64,000 nt of DNA from Paenibacillus glycanilyticus NBRC 16618. GTDB taxonomy: Bacteria > Bacillota > Bacilli > Paenibacillales > Paenibacillaceae. Shown piece after piece: positions 26,960-35,146 of the stretch. Where the stretch lies: contig NZ_BILY01000009.1 in the NCBI RefSeq assembly GCF_004000805.1, positions 124,001 to 188,000 on the forward strand, given 5' to 3'. How positions within the stretch are numbered: position 1 is the first letter of the stretch; the number at the start of each line of letters is the position of its first letter. A model generated the notes under the pieces. It had not been told where the DNA came from. It did not search any database and saw only the letters and a list, made by a program, of their open reading frames with translations. The position numbers and the translations under genes were made by a program.

Positions 26960-27796
26960 TCATTTTAAGTGAGTCTTGCGAAATTCTCCCGGGGTTACGC
27001 CCTCCATCTCCATAAATATTTTATTGAAATAACTGACACTGGGGTACCCGGAGTCGATTGCAATTTCTTTGATAGACATATGCGGGTCGGCGAGAAGCTT
27101 ATGTTTGCTGTTTTGAATTCTGCATTTCGTTATGTAGGCGAGAGGCGTTATCCGGGTTACCTTTTTGAACAGGCTACAGAAATAGTTCGGCGTCAGATTT
27201 ACCTTATCCGACCATTCTTCCAGAATATAAGGAAGATGGGCGTTTTTTTGCATGGAGGGCAAGAGCTGAATAATCCGGTCGACATTTTGAGTCCCTCTCT
27301 TATTGGAAAACGGAATCGCATTGCACATGAAATCAATCAGCACGGCGTAAGTCAGAGCGGAGATTTTGGCCGGCCGCGAGAACTGGTTTCGTTCAATTTC
27401 ATCAAGCAGCTCGAGCCAGGATTGCTCCAGCATCGTGAAATCATTCATATACCATATGGACGGTTCGCGAAATCCTCTCTCCAGTAAAAAATCTGCGAGT
27501 CCTTTTCCGTTAAACTGCAGCCAATAGATTTCCCAACGATCGTCTTCGGAGGTGTAGTAGCGCATTTTCTGCTGCGGACAATGGAGGAAGACGTCGCCCT
27601 TTTTCAATGCATGGACAGTGTCGTCCAGCTCGATATATCCCTTGCCTGCAACAACGAGGTGCAAACTGAAATCTCTAAGCCCCGTTTCGCGATTGACATC
27701 CTGATCACTTGGCCGCGTGTATTTCCCGAGGGCAAGAGGAAAACAAAAAAAATCGAATTCCTCGAAGCGTGGCAAAAAATAATGGCGGTACATCAT
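26960..27796 (-). CDS. AraC-family regulator with cupin-type sensor
   Basis: ATG 27796 is chosen because AAGGAGGGG precedes it, giving 278 residues; the frame runs further upstream without signal. The N-terminal half is an AraC_binding cupin (GYIELDDTVHALKKGDVFLHCP). The C-terminal two-HTH domain shows LTPNYFCSLFKKVTRITPLAYI and IDSGYPSVSYFNKIFMEMEG. It is convergent with the adjacent sugar importer and probably controls it. Confidence 0.92.
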   Translation of the reverse strand: MMYRHYFLPRFEEFDFFCFPLALGKYTRPSDQDVNRETGLRDFSLHLVVAGKGYIELDDTVHALKKGDVFLHCPQQKMRYYTSEDDRWEIYWLQFNGKGLADFLLERGFREPSIWYMNDFTMLEQSWLELLDEIERNQFSRPAKISALTYAVLIDFMCNAIPFSNKRGTQNVDRIIQLLPSMQKNAHLPYILEEWSDKVNLTPNYFCSLFKKVTRITPLAYITKCRIQNSKHKLLADPHMSIKEIAIDSGYPSVSYFNKIFMEMEGVTPGEFRKTHLK

Positions 27797-27882
27797 ATAG
27801 GTAAGCCCCTCCTTTCGCATGATCAATTATAACATTTCGACAAAGAGGGGGAAAACATCGTAAATTGCTGGGCAAAGCAAAG

Positions 27883-27927
27883 AACCCGAAAGAACGGTCA
27901 CTTTTCAAAGTGTCCATCTTTCGGGTT
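27883..27927. repeat. 45-bp nested imperfect palindrome
   Basis: AACCCGAAAGA and TCTTTCGGGTT enclose an inner CACTTT-TC-AAAGTG. It lies upstream of the AraC gene, between two divergent units, without a long T-run. It could be a two-way terminator or a relic of a mobile element. Confidence 0.5.
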
Positions 27928-28329
27928 ATAGTGCATGATCTCAAACGGTGTTTCTATCCGATCAGATAATTTTCACCAATTCCTATTGCTGCTTCAGGTT
28001 GCCTTGGTACAAATTCTGCTGAATCGGAGCAAGACGAAAACAGATAGATGAAATGATCGAGAAGAGCTTACCATCAATGGTTGCAATGAAAGTATTTCAC
28101 AATCCAACACTAAGAGACTATGTAAAAAAGTATATAGCCAGGCTTACCTTTTAAAGAGCCGTATTAGGATAAGAACTTCTATACAATCCCATGATCCCCG
28201 GGAATGCACGAGTTATTAAACTACCATGAAAATTCATTGAAGTAACATCAAAAATAGACAGAATCAGAGAAGGGTGCGTCTTTTAAGTTTTTTTAAAATT
28301 TCTTTTCGGTTTATGTCAGTGGCACAAGA
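27928..28329. other. Intergenic stretch without a clear gene
   Basis: No convincing gene. A 43-codon plus-strand frame ending at 28154 has coding-like composition but no start signal or family likeness. AAGAACTTCTATACA near 28168 repeats an arm of the inverted repeat at 22747-22790. The region looks like decayed sequence. Confidence 0.4.
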
Positions 28330-28357
28330 AAGCCCAGGCTGACCCGAGTCTGGGCTT
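28330..28357 (-). terminator. Terminator of the minus-strand tetR gene
   Basis: AAGCCCAG and CTGGGCTT pair; read on the minus strand the hairpin is followed by TCTTG. It sits just after the tetR stop. Confidence 0.62.
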
Positions 28358-28380
28358 GCAACTGTTTGATGGGCTTACCA

Positions 28381-29283
28381 TCATGTGAGCAATTTCGTAT
28401 GTTTGGACTCATATAGTCTCTCAAGCTGCGAGGCAATTGCGACCAATTCATGCTGCGATTGCAGCAGGCCGAGCAAAGCGCGAACGAGCACCATCCGCGG
28501 CGACTCGTCAGCCGCTGCCTCTTGCAGCAGATGGGCCGCTTCGTGCAGCTCGGACTTGCGGGCGTTCGTCACTTGGAGCTCTTCAATGCTGGTCATGAGC
28601 TTGGTCAGCGTCGCATGCAGCTGCTCGCCGGCTGGCGCGTGACAGCCTTTCATCCCTCTTGCGACGAACTGTGACATGACTTCGGCATCTAGGATCGGCT
28701 CGTGTGTGGACTTCTTAATGCCTGCGACCATCTCATCCATACGATCAACGACGAAATTCGCCATACGAGCATAATTGAACGGGCTGCTGATGAGTGTGGT
28801 CATAATCATATATTCCTTGAGAATACCGGTGTATAGGGCGATTAAATCCCATTTGTTTTTCTCAATTTCCGGCCCGTATACACTAATCATCAGCTCAGCA
28901 AAATTAACCAGCATTTGCGAGCGCATCTGTTGAAGAAATTTGGAGAAGGCGCCATCCTCTTTCATGGGCAGTTCGTAGAAGTCCTTTATGCTGTATTTAA
29001 ATTCCAGAAAAAATTCAAACTGGCGGTGCGTCTGCAGCACGAATTTCTCTCGCGGCGACAGCTCCGGATTCGACTTTATTCGATCAGACTCCTCGAACAT
29101 CACCTGCGTCCGGGAACGATACACCTCAACGAGCAAGTCCTCTTTAGATGCAAAAAATTTATATAATGATCCTTTGGCTATGCCGCAGTCGTTCGCGATA
29201 TCTTGGATGGAAGTGGCCGCGTAGCCTTTTTTCGAGAAGATTTGCATGGCCGATCCGATGATTTTCTCTTTAAGCAAGCTCAT
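28381..29283 (-). CDS. TetR-family regulator of the divergent efflux pump
   Basis: ATG 29283 follows GAGGGGAAC and gives 300 residues. The N-terminal HTH is clear: SAMQIFSKKGYAATSIQDIA and GIAKGSLYKFFASKEDLL. The ligand-binding part is long (about 240 residues) and ends in a leucine- and glutamate-rich, probably coiled segment. It is divergent from the MFS drug transporter 142 bases away, the standard arrangement for a ligand-relieved repressor. A minus-strand promoter with 17-base spacing is readable. Confidence 0.9.
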   Translation of the reverse strand: MSLLKEKIIGSAMQIFSKKGYAATSIQDIANDCGIAKGSLYKFFASKEDLLVEVYRSRTQVMFEESDRIKSNPELSPREKFVLQTHRQFEFFLEFKYSIKDFYELPMKEDGAFSKFLQQMRSQMLVNFAELMISVYGPEIEKNKWDLIALYTGILKEYMIMTTLISSPFNYARMANFVVDRMDEMVAGIKKSTHEPILDAEVMSQFVARGMKGCHAPAGEQLHATLTKLMTSIEELQVTNARKSELHEAAHLLQEAAADESPRMVLVRALLGLLQSQHELVAIASQLERLYESKHTKLLT

Positions 29284-29337
29284 GGTAGTTCCCCTCTTCA
29301 AAAAAAGATTGACAACGGAATGTCTTTTGATGAGAAT

Positions 29338-29366
29338 ATTGTATGTCATGACTGATGAGTTTTCAA
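29338..29366 (-). promoter_or_regulatory. tetR promoter
   Basis: On the minus strand, TTGAAA, 17 bases, TACAAT. GTCATGA occurs in the spacer region (29345-29351) and again near 29380, a possible pair of TetR half-sites shared with the efflux gene. Confidence 0.5.
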
Positions 29367-29424
29367 TAAAAACCTTCGGTCATGAAAGTAAAGAGAAGAA
29401 TTTTCATGGAGAGAAGGTAGAAAG

Positions 29425-30909
29425 ATGTCTAAGCAAACAGCAGCGGCATCATTATCATCCGAATTCTCGATCAAGAGCATTATTGCCCCGCTCATGGCCG
29501 TCATCGTCGGTATGATTATGGTTATTCTAGACAGCACAGTCGTTAACGTAGCGCTGGCGAAATTTCAAACGGAGTTTGACGCGACGATTAACACGGTGCA
29601 ATGGACGTTCACTGGTTATACACTTGCATTGTCGGCGGTAATACCACTTGCCGGCTGGATGACCGATAAATTCGGTTCGAAACGGATATTCCTTATTACA
29701 ATTGCGCTATTCACGCTCGGTTCCGTTCTTTGCGGAGCGGCACAAACGGTAGAACAATTGATCATCTTCCGCGTCATTCAAGGTCTTGGCGGCGGTATGG
29801 TTATGCCAATTGGTATGGCGATTATTTTCCGACTTGCTCCTCAGGAGAAGCGCGGTTCGGTTATGGGTATGCTAGGTATACCGATGCTGCTTGCTCCAGC
29901 ATTGGGTCCGATTCTGTCGGGCTGGCTGATTGACGCGGTATCATGGCACTGGATCTTCTTGATTAACTTGCCAATCGGTATTGTCGCTCTGTTCGTTGGT
30001 ATGAAGTATTTGCCGAATTTCGAGCAAGGTAAAGCACCTGCTCTGGACATTATTGGTATGATTCTTGCCCCAATCGCATTTGCAACGCTCGCTTACGGCG
30101 TAAGCGAGGGCGGACGTGTGGGCTGGTCAGCGGAAAACACGCTGTGGGGGCTTATTGTCGGCGGCATAGCATTACTGTTGTTTATCTTTGTTGAGCTGCG
30201 TCATAAGCAGCCGCTGCTTGAGCTGCGCGTGTTCCGTTCATCGGACTTTACTCGCGGCACGCTTCTGGTCTGGATCGTTCAAATTGCGCTGTTCGGCGCG
30301 ATGATTCTGATGCCAGTATTCCTGCAGCAGATTCGCAATTACACGCCGCTGGAAACAGGGATTATCATGCTTCCGCAAGCGATCGGCTCGATGATCTTCA
30401 TGCCAATCGGCGGTCGTCTGTTTGATAAGATCGGCGCGCGTCCACTCGCAATTGTCGGTTTGGCTCTCGTAAGTGGCGCGATGTTCCTGCTCCACAACAT
30501 CGCTCTCGATACAAAGCTTATCATGGTCCTCATTCCGCTGTTCATGATCGGCTGCGGTATGGGTCTGTCGATGATGTCACTGAACACGCACGTATTGAAC
30601 TCGGCGCCTCGTCACCTCGTGACACGCGTTACGCCGCTTACGACAGCAGCGCAGCAAGTCGTTACGTCGTTCGCAGTCGCTGGCCTGACTGGTTACATGA
30701 CAACACGCGCAGCGGATCATATGAAGACGCTTGGTGCCAACGGCAATCCAGTGGATGCTGCAGTCAGCGCATACAGCGACACGTTCTTGCTGTCGTTCTG
30801 TCTGGTTCTGTTCGGTATCCTGTTCAGTCTGTTCCTTCGCAAGCCGAAGCCACAGAAGGAAGTTCCGGATGTTGAGCAAGTCGATCCGGCTATGATGATG
30901 GGTCACTAA
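29425..30909 (+). CDS. DHA2-family (EmrB/QacA) multidrug MFS transporter
   Basis: 494 residues with 14 membrane helices. Motif D1 LDSTVVNVALAKF in helix 1, motif A GWMTDKFGSKR and motif C GIPMLLAPALGPILSGW place it among drug:H+ antiporters of the 14-helix family. Codon use is more regular than in the surroundings. It exports unknown toxic compounds and is controlled by the divergent TetR protein. Confidence 0.95.
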   Translation: MSKQTAAASLSSEFSIKSIIAPLMAVIVGMIMVILDSTVVNVALAKFQTEFDATINTVQWTFTGYTLALSAVIPLAGWMTDKFGSKRIFLITIALFTLGSVLCGAAQTVEQLIIFRVIQGLGGGMVMPIGMAIIFRLAPQEKRGSVMGMLGIPMLLAPALGPILSGWLIDAVSWHWIFLINLPIGIVALFVGMKYLPNFEQGKAPALDIIGMILAPIAFATLAYGVSEGGRVGWSAENTLWGLIVGGIALLLFIFVELRHKQPLLELRVFRSSDFTRGTLLVWIVQIALFGAMILMPVFLQQIRNYTPLETGIIMLPQAIGSMIFMPIGGRLFDKIGARPLAIVGLALVSGAMFLLHNIALDTKLIMVLIPLFMIGCGMGLSMMSLNTHVLNSAPRHLVTRVTPLTTAAQQVVTSFAVAGLTGYMTTRAADHMKTLGANGNPVDAAVSAYSDTFLLSFCLVLFGILFSLFLRKPKPQKEVPDVEQVDPAMMMGH

Positions 30910-30925
30910 TCGTTGGTTGACGAAG

Positions 30926-30964
30926 AGGTTGAGTAGAAGGAATTCCTTCTGCTCAACCTTTTTT
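30926..30964 (+). terminator. Terminator after the MFS gene
   Basis: AGGTTGAGTAGAAGG and CCTTCTGCTCAACCT pair with one wobble over AATT, followed by TTTTTT. Downstream to 31289 I see no gene. Confidence 0.82.
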
Positions 30965-31289
30965 GTATCTGGTGTTAGCGACCTGCTGGCAGAATAATCG
31001 GTCTCCGTTATTGATCTTGCTACACAGTCCTACATCAATCGGCAGTTGTTTTTTATTGAACGATTTGACAGGATAACGGAAATGATTTGTAGAAAAAACT
31101 AAATGATAGGTGACAAAAGTAGTGTAGGGTATGTGGATTCCAGATCTCGCAGATGATGCAGAATCATATGCCTACCCTCTCTGGCGATTTTCAATCTGGA
31201 CAATTCTACCGGCAGTTGAATAAAGCGGATGTGACAATTCAACCAGCGCTTGATAGGATTGGGTTTGCGGAAATGCTATGCTGTTTTGG

Positions 31290-31303
31290 ACAGTGCGCAC
31301 TGT
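31290..31303. promoter_or_regulatory. 14-bp palindrome, possible XRE operator
   Basis: ACAGTGCGCACTGT is perfectly symmetric and ends 26 bases before the start of the XRE gene, where an autoregulator would bind. Confidence 0.35.
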
Positions 31304-31329
31304 ACATTTTCTTTTATCGGAGGTATACG

Positions 31330-32427
31330 ATGCTCGACTTGCGTAAAATTGGAGCTTATATTTCGAAGCTTCGCAAAGACCAAGATCTGACCCAATTGGA
31401 ACTTGCCGATCAACTGAATGTAAGTCATCAAGCGGTATCGAAATGGGAACGGGGTGACTCGCTACCGGATATCGGAACGCTTCCGCAGTTAGCGAGGTTA
31501 TTCGGCAAAACAGTAGACGACATCTTAAATGCAGAAGACAACGCAGAAAATCGAGAGCACCAGCACCTGGGAACGATCGTTAAGGAGATCGCAGAGAACA
31601 GGCCGGTACAAGTTGCAGAGATGGTCAATACCGGAAAGGTGAAGGTGGAAGAGCTTGTACAAGTAGCGCCGTTTGTAAAGGCAAGCGCTCTGCATAAGGT
31701 TACAGAACGATTAGACAGCAGCGTCCTTAAGTTAGACGTGATCATGCGGCTGGCTCCGTTCCTTGGAGCAGATACATTGGATGAACTGGTTCGTCAGGCA
31801 GAAGAGGGCGAAATTGAGTGGAATGCCATTACTGGACTCGCTCCGTTCGTCAACAGCGACACATTAAGCCGACTGGTAGATAAATCGATTGACGGTTCCT
31901 TAGAAGTGCACAATCTTGTTGGAATTGCCCCGTTTCTTGGAAGAGAACATGTAGATCGGTTGGTACAAGAAGCCGAAGAAGGCAGCTTGAGCTGGCATTC
32001 CGTCCAAGGGCTGGCACCTTTTATTAGCAGAGAAACATTAAGTCGTTTGGTAGACCGGGTTGTAGATGGCACCATCGATGCGAACCGGATCGTAAGCCTC
32101 GCACCTTTCCTGGGTAGGGAGCAAGTGGATCGGTTGGTACAAGTAGCCGAAGAGGGCAGCTTGAGCTGGCATTCCGTCCAAGGGCTGGCACCTTTTATTA
32201 GCAGAGAAACATTAGGTCGTTTGGTAGACCGGGTTGTAGATGGCACCATCGATGCGAACCGGATCGTAAGCCTCGCACCTTTTCTGGACAGGGAAAATCT
32301 CGAGAAGTTGATTGGTGGAGTTGAAGGTGAACATCTTAGCCCGGATCTGCTGGCAAGTCTTGCTCCTTTCGTCGATCAAGGTACATTGAGCAGAATGGTG
32401 ACGAATTTATTAAATAAAGTAAAGTAG
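31330..32427 (+). CDS. XRE-type HTH protein with nine APF-motif repeats
   Basis: ATG 31330 after CGGAGGT gives 365 residues; an upstream in-frame ATG at 31153 lacks a ribosome site. Residues 1-66 are a classical Cro/CI HTH (LTQLELADQLNVSHQAVSKW). From about residue 100 to the end, nine repeats of about 29 residues each carry (V/L/I)APF followed by a helix with L..LV, predicting an alpha-solenoid like HEAT/ARM repeats. Two adjacent pairs are nearly identical, a recent 174-base duplication. It may link DNA binding to protein binding; no established function is known to me. Confidence 0.85.
   Translation: MLDLRKIGAYISKLRKDQDLTQLELADQLNVSHQAVSKWERGDSLPDIGTLPQLARLFGKTVDDILNAEDNAENREHQHLGTIVKEIAENRPVQVAEMVNTGKVKVEELVQVAPFVKASALHKVTERLDSSVLKLDVIMRLAPFLGADTLDELVRQAEEGEIEWNAITGLAPFVNSDTLSRLVDKSIDGSLEVHNLVGIAPFLGREHVDRLVQEAEEGSLSWHSVQGLAPFISRETLSRLVDRVVDGTIDANRIVSLAPFLGREQVDRLVQVAEEGSLSWHSVQGLAPFISRETLGRLVDRVVDGTIDANRIVSLAPFLDRENLEKLIGGVEGEHLSPDLLASLAPFVDQGTLSRMVTNLLNKVK
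31954..32291 (+). repeat. Tandem 174-base duplication inside the XRE gene
   Basis: The block starting GATCGGTTGGTACAAG at 31954 recurs at 32128 with few changes over about 164 bases. The period equals 58 codons, two protein repeats. It explains two of the nine APF repeats. Confidence 0.82.
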
Positions 32428-32479
32428 ATATGTATATCTGAGAACGGAGATTGGTGATGCATAGACCGTCTGCGATCTG

Positions 32480-32513
32480 AAAAGCTACCGGCTTGAAATT
32501 TGGTAGCTTTTTG
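32480..32513 (+). terminator. Terminator after the XRE gene
   Basis: AAAAGCTACC pairs with GGTAGCTTTT across 12 bases, then T. Confidence 0.78.
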
Positions 32514-32558
32514 TTTTGAATTTCGGTTCATTGCGAGCCAACAATACACAGACTGCGG

Positions 32559-32762
32559 CTGTCTTGGGAAAATAAAAAATTAGACTGAAATAAAGTATTC
32601 GATTGTGAGAATAAAGTTCTAGACTAGGCAACGGCGTTAAGCTCCCTAACGGAGAACGTTAGTTCAAAAACAGCAGCAGTCTAGGACTTTATTTTCACGT
32701 CCATGACTGCTGCTGTTCCGTTTTTAGGGGGCAGTCTAATACTTTATTTTCTCAAAACAAGA
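32559..32762. repeat. MITE-like patch built from a 20-bp motif in both orientations
   Basis: Motif near GAAAATAAAGTATTAGACTG appears forward at 32567-32587, 32587-32604 and 32607-32627, and inverted at 32678-32698 and 32731-32752. Between the sets lies a copy of the interspersed hairpin family (CTAACGGAGAACGTTAG, then AACAGCAGCAGT pairing with ACTGCTGCTGTT). The outer copies act as inverted ends of about 200 bases. CTGTCTTG at the left edge is shared with the Tn554-like element end at 34943. No coding capacity. Confidence 0.55.
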
Positions 32763-32809
32763 ATTCCAAGCGCTAATAGACTTAATCCAATGATTTTTGT
32801 GCGGTTCAC
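32744..32809 (-). CDS. 21-residue membrane peptide, possibly truncated
   Basis: GTG 32809 follows a strong GGAGGAG on the minus strand and encodes KIIGLSLLALGILVLRK before TAA. The stop lies inside the repeat end at 32731-32752, so the peptide may be the head of a longer gene cut by the repeat, or a genuine small membrane peptide. No family recognised. Confidence 0.35.
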   Translation of the reverse strand: MNRTKIIGLSLLALGILVLRK

Positions 32810-32857
32810 ATTAATCTCCTCCAGAAGCGCTCTTAAAGTGTGATTCACAAAGGGACA

Positions 32858-32902
32858 CAAAAAAACAGCCGTGGCAAGTCATGATGTGACCTGCCACGGC
32901 TG
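32858..32902 (-). terminator. Terminator of the minus-strand gene at 32970
   Basis: On the minus strand CAGCCGTGGCA pairs with TGCCACGGCTG, followed by TTTTTTT. A truncated sister of this hairpin lies at 34908-34943. Confidence 0.72.
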
Positions 32903-32969
32903 CTCTAATAATGCTTCATCGTCGCCTGGATATACGGCCGGAGTATTCAAGACACAACTTCCGTGTTTG

Positions 32970-33254
32970 TCACTCCACACCATCTTTAAAATTCTTCTCG
33001 TGATATTTGTCTCCTTTGTGCTCAAGGTCATCCAATGTCCTCTCCAACGTCAGCAAAATCTGCTCTTTCACTAGCGCTAGTGTATCGTAGAACAGAACTT
33101 CTTCGTCGCCGATAATCTTATAGCCGCTGATTGCATGAGCGGCGCTCAGCAGCCGATGCTGCTCAGACAAATCATCAATGGCTTTGATCGTGTGCTTCGT
33201 GTGTAAAAATAAATCCATATGATGTTGGTTCGTGAGGCGCTGCTCTAGATTCAT
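32970..33254 (-). CDS. Small hypothetical helical protein
   Basis: 94 residues, predicted helical and charged (HTKHTIKAIDDLSEQHRLLS, LTLERTLDDLEH), no membrane segment. GAGGGAACGA precedes the ATG and a good terminator follows, which supports a real gene. Family not recognised. Confidence 0.6.
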   Translation of the reverse strand: MNLEQRLTNQHHMDLFLHTKHTIKAIDDLSEQHRLLSAAHAISGYKIIGDEEVLFYDTLALVKEQILLTLERTLDDLEHKGDKYHEKNFKDGVE

Positions 33255-33516
33255 TAATCGTTCCCTCGTATGAACTCATTCCCCTCTGCTGATTTAACGC
33301 CATTATATAGGGGGTGCAAGTAGACGTCAATGGCTGGTTATGTTTATTTGTAATGCGCATTCCGATGCCAATGATTAGGAAAATGTTGGTAATATTGTCC
33401 AAAGGTATGTTTTCGCCGGAAATCCCACTTGCAATGATGGATTAGGTAGTCTACTGCATACTTTATTCCTGTCTCACATAGCCATGTACTATGGAATCAT
33501 GTAAGGGAGGGGGACT

Positions 33517-33942
33517 ATGCTTTGGATCGGATGGCTTATTCTGTTCGCTATTTTCTTGTTGATTGAACTGAATACAGGTACCTTTTATTTTCTGTTGCTC
33601 TCCATTTCGTCTCTCATCGCGCTAGGTATGGTGTTCGTAAACACTTCATTTCTAGTGCAATGTTTTGTTTTCGTGGGCTCAGCATTTCTGATGTACGTAT
33701 GGTTAATTCCAATTATACGCAAAGTCATTCCTACTTCAACGGATAAGATGCCAGAGATTAAAGAAAGGCTGATCGGCCAAGAAGCCTTTGTCGTGCAAGA
33801 TATTGTACGCGGCGAGATTGGACTAGTCAGCGTGAACGGTGAAATATGGTCGGCCGTCGCGGATGAATCGATAAGCAAGGGGGAGAAAGTGCGAATTAAG
33901 GGGTTAGGCGTAACAAAACTGATTGTAGAAAGGAGCCGATAA
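33517..33942 (+). CDS. nfeD: NfeD-like membrane protein
   Basis: 141 residues behind GGGAGGGGG. Two to three N-terminal membrane helices (WIGWLILFAIFLLIEL, FVFVGSAFLMYVWL) and a C-terminal OB-fold from about residue 85 (LIGQEAFVVQDIVRGEIG, VNGEIWSA). This is the short NfeD1b form, which pairs with an SPFH protein encoded next to it, here after three bases. NfeD/SPFH pairs organise membrane microdomains. Confidence 0.88.
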   Translation: MLWIGWLILFAIFLLIELNTGTFYFLLLSISSLIALGMVFVNTSFLVQCFVFVGSAFLMYVWLIPIIRKVIPTSTDKMPEIKERLIGQEAFVVQDIVRGEIGLVSVNGEIWSAVADESISKGEKVRIKGLGVTKLIVERSR

Positions 33943-33945
33943 TAA

Positions 33946-34875
33946 ATGACAGGCGTAATCGTATTTATTATCATACTCGTGATTGTTGTTGTCATTATTG
34001 CAAGAGGCGTTCGCATAATCCCTCAGCAATCGGTAGCGATTGTGGAGAGGTTAGGCAAATATTCAAACACGCTGCATGCCGGGGTAAATCTCATCATTCC
34101 GATTATCGACAGAGTTCGGATCCGTCATGATCTTCGTATGAAGCAGGAAACAGTACCTTCGCAATCGGTGATTACGAAGGATAACGTGGCCATCGGCGTC
34201 GAACTGGCAACCTTTTTTACAGTAGTCGATCCGAAGCTGGCAACGTATGGCATTGCGAATTATGTGGAAGGGATCCACAATATTGTCGCTTCCGCCCTGC
34301 GAGCCACGATAGGGAAGATGGAGCTGGACGAAATATTGTCCAACCGTGACCGCATTCAAGCAGAATTGCGGCAGGCGCTCGATAATGCATCGGAGAATTG
34401 GGGCGTTCGGATTGATCGGGTAGAAATTTTGCAGTTGGGAATTCCAGCGGATATTCAAAATTCGATGGAGAAGCAGATGAGAGCGGAGCGTGAGAAGCGC
34501 GCCAGCATTTTGCAGGCGGAAGGGGAGAAGCAGGCGACCGTTCTGCGCGCAGAAGCCCAACAAGCAGCTGTCGTCTTGGCAGCAGAAGCCGAGAAGAAGC
34601 GGCAAATCTTGGACGCGGAAGCCAAGCAGAAGTCGCAGGAGCTTGAAGCGATGGGGAAAGCGGAAGCGATAAGACATGTCGCGCAGGCGGAGCGGGCTCG
34701 GATCGAAGCAATCAAAGAGGCAGGCTTAGATCCGCAAATTTTAGCTTACAAGTCATTCGAAGCCTTAGCGCAAATGGCAGAGGGGAAGGCGTCGACGATC
34801 TTTGTTCCGACCGAGGTTATGAATGCGCTGGGATCTGTCGGTATGATCAGCAAGATTTTTGATGTGCAAAAATGA
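33946..34875 (+). CDS. SPFH/Band 7 (stomatin/slipin-like) protein
   Basis: 309 residues. One N-terminal membrane helix (VIVFIIILVIVVVIIARGV), then the Band 7 domain starting IIPQQSVAIVERLGKY and containing IIPIIDRVRIRHDLR and the conserved DEILSNRD. The last third is a long alanine/glutamate-rich coiled coil used for oligomer formation. Translationally linked to NfeD (ATG three bases after its stop). Likely a membrane scaffold; QmcA and stomatin are relatives. Confidence 0.93.
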   Translation: MTGVIVFIIILVIVVVIIARGVRIIPQQSVAIVERLGKYSNTLHAGVNLIIPIIDRVRIRHDLRMKQETVPSQSVITKDNVAIGVELATFFTVVDPKLATYGIANYVEGIHNIVASALRATIGKMELDEILSNRDRIQAELRQALDNASENWGVRIDRVEILQLGIPADIQNSMEKQMRAEREKRASILQAEGEKQATVLRAEAQQAAVVLAAEAEKKRQILDAEAKQKSQELEAMGKAEAIRHVAQAERARIEAIKEAGLDPQILAYKSFEALAQMAEGKASTIFVPTEVMNALGSVGMISKIFDVQK

Positions 34876-34907
34876 ATGTAAGTGTAAAATTCACAATCAA
34901 AACACAC

Positions 34908-34943
34908 AAAAAACAGCCATGGCAGGTCACAATTGTGACCTGC
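34908..34943 (-). terminator. Truncated sister of the 32858 hairpin
   Basis: GCAGGTCACA-ATTGTGACCTGC is symmetric and, read on the minus strand, continues into CATGGCTGTTTTTT. Compared with 32858-32902 one arm is cut short exactly where the element-end motif CTGTCTTG begins. Confidence 0.48.
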
Positions 34944-34989
34944 TGTCTTGAAAAAATAAAGTATTAAACTGAAAAATATAGTATTAGAC
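34943..34989 (+). repeat. Left-end tandem copies of the 20-bp motif
   Basis: CTGTCTTG, then two tandem motif copies: AAAAAATAAAGTATTAAACTG, written here as A6-TAAAGTATTAAACTG (34951-34971), and GAAAAATATAGTATTAGAC (34971-34989). These may be recombinase-binding sites. Confidence 0.55.
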
Positions 34990-35010
34990 CATGTTAATTG
35001 TAGTAACGTA

Positions 35011-35058
35011 AATAGAGGATGGTTAGTTCATTATATGAGCTAATCTCCTCTATTTTTT
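35011..35058 (+). terminator. Hairpin terminator upstream of tnpA
   Basis: TAGAGGA pairs with TCCTCTA and inner GGTTAGTTCAT with ATGAGCTAATC (wobbles), then TTTTTT. It would shield the recombinase genes from outside transcription. Confidence 0.6.
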
Positions 35059-35146
35059 GTTCAAAAGAATTATTAACTATGGCTTAAAAAAATAATATAA
35101 ATTGTTTAATATATTGAGGATAAATGCTTTCGTTGGGAGTGGCGCT

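Noticed and set aside
31153..31329. Longer N-terminus for the XRE protein
   Set aside because: No ribosome site before ATG 31153, while CGGAGGT precedes ATG 31330, where the HTH domain begins.
31953..32291. Regularly spaced DNA repeats that could suggest a CRISPR or minisatellite
   Set aside because: The period is 174 bases, in frame inside the XRE gene, and translates to the APF protein repeats.
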